NCBI GenBank assembly: GCA_020722645.1
Contig: DYKL01000234.1
Location: 1 to 5,742 of the forward strand
Direction: 5' to 3'
DNA: 5,742 nt
Source of the DNA: Acetofilamentum sp.
GTDB taxonomy: Bacteria; Bacteroidota; Bacteroidia; Bacteroidales; JAFGUD01
The translations under genes and the position numbers were made by a program. How positions within the stretch are numbered: the first letter of the stretch is position 1; each line of letters begins with the position of its first letter. Positions 5,696-5,742 of the stretch are shown one piece after another. The notes below the pieces were generated by a model, which saw nothing but the letters and a program-made list of their open reading frames with translations, was not told the origin of the DNA and did not search any database.

Positions 5696-5742
5696 TTCGT
5701 TAATTTTTCAATTAGCGTCATCCTGAGTGATAACGAAGGAAG
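5696..5742. repeat. GTCATCCTGAG-type interspersed repeat, cut by window end
   Basis: CGTCATCCTGAGTGATAACG starts at 5716 and continues GAAGG toward the window end. It resembles the very common intergenic repeat of the form GTCATCCTGAG...CGAAGGATCT; this comes from memory, and only one copy is visible. Two further symmetries frame it: TTCGTTA (5696-5702) is an exact inverted copy of TAACGAA (5731-5737), and CGTTAAT (5698-5704) pairs with ATTAGCG (5711-5717) with one G-U. The right end is outside the window. Confidence 0.55.

Overview
The window is AT-rich and bacterial, and looks like a member of the Bacteroidota. The signs are a KorAB-type 2-oxoacid:ferredoxin oxidoreductase with the gamma domain fused to alpha, starts that mostly lack a Shine-Dalgarno, promoter-like boxes resembling the Bacteroidota -33/-7 consensus (TTTG / TAnnTTTG), and short intergenic repeats of kinds I associate with these genomes. 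The genus cannot be read from the sequence. Use of a ferredoxin-linked 2-oxoacid enzyme suggests an anaerobic or microaerobic lifestyle or a reductive-type TCA segment, which is inference.

Layout. Positions 1-51 are the right end of a transposable element resembling the ISL3 family, cut by the window edge. Positions 52-354 have no convincing gene; they hold an interspersed repeat remnant (76-100) and a run of adjacent inverted repeats (187-259) that may be a structured RNA. On the minus strand follow a 45-residue lipoprotein gene (355-492) and a long-chain acyl-CoA synthetase gene (597-2369). The divergent spacer 2370-2786 holds a candidate acyl-CoA synthetase promoter, a complete 160-bp MITE (2493-2652) with imperfect ~31-bp terminal inverted repeats and a perfect 8-bp target duplication, and a candidate kor promoter. 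On the plus strand, korA (2787-4628) and korB (4631-5641) are 2 nt apart and end in a strong intrinsic terminator (5654-5685). The last ~45 bases are the start of another interspersed repeat with an inverted repeat at its edge.

Function. KorA and KorB together should form the (alpha-gamma)/beta enzyme that interconverts 2-oxoglutarate (or a related 2-oxoacid), CoA and oxidised ferredoxin with succinyl-CoA (or the matching acyl-CoA), CO2 and reduced ferredoxin. The divergent gene activates fatty acids to acyl-CoA. The two transcription units appear to have separate promoters, and no direct metabolic coupling is shown. The core genes are ordinary. The more interesting material is non-coding: two ends of one ISL3-like element family about 2.4 kb apart, one belonging to a clean MITE, and the hairpin-rich segment near 187-259.
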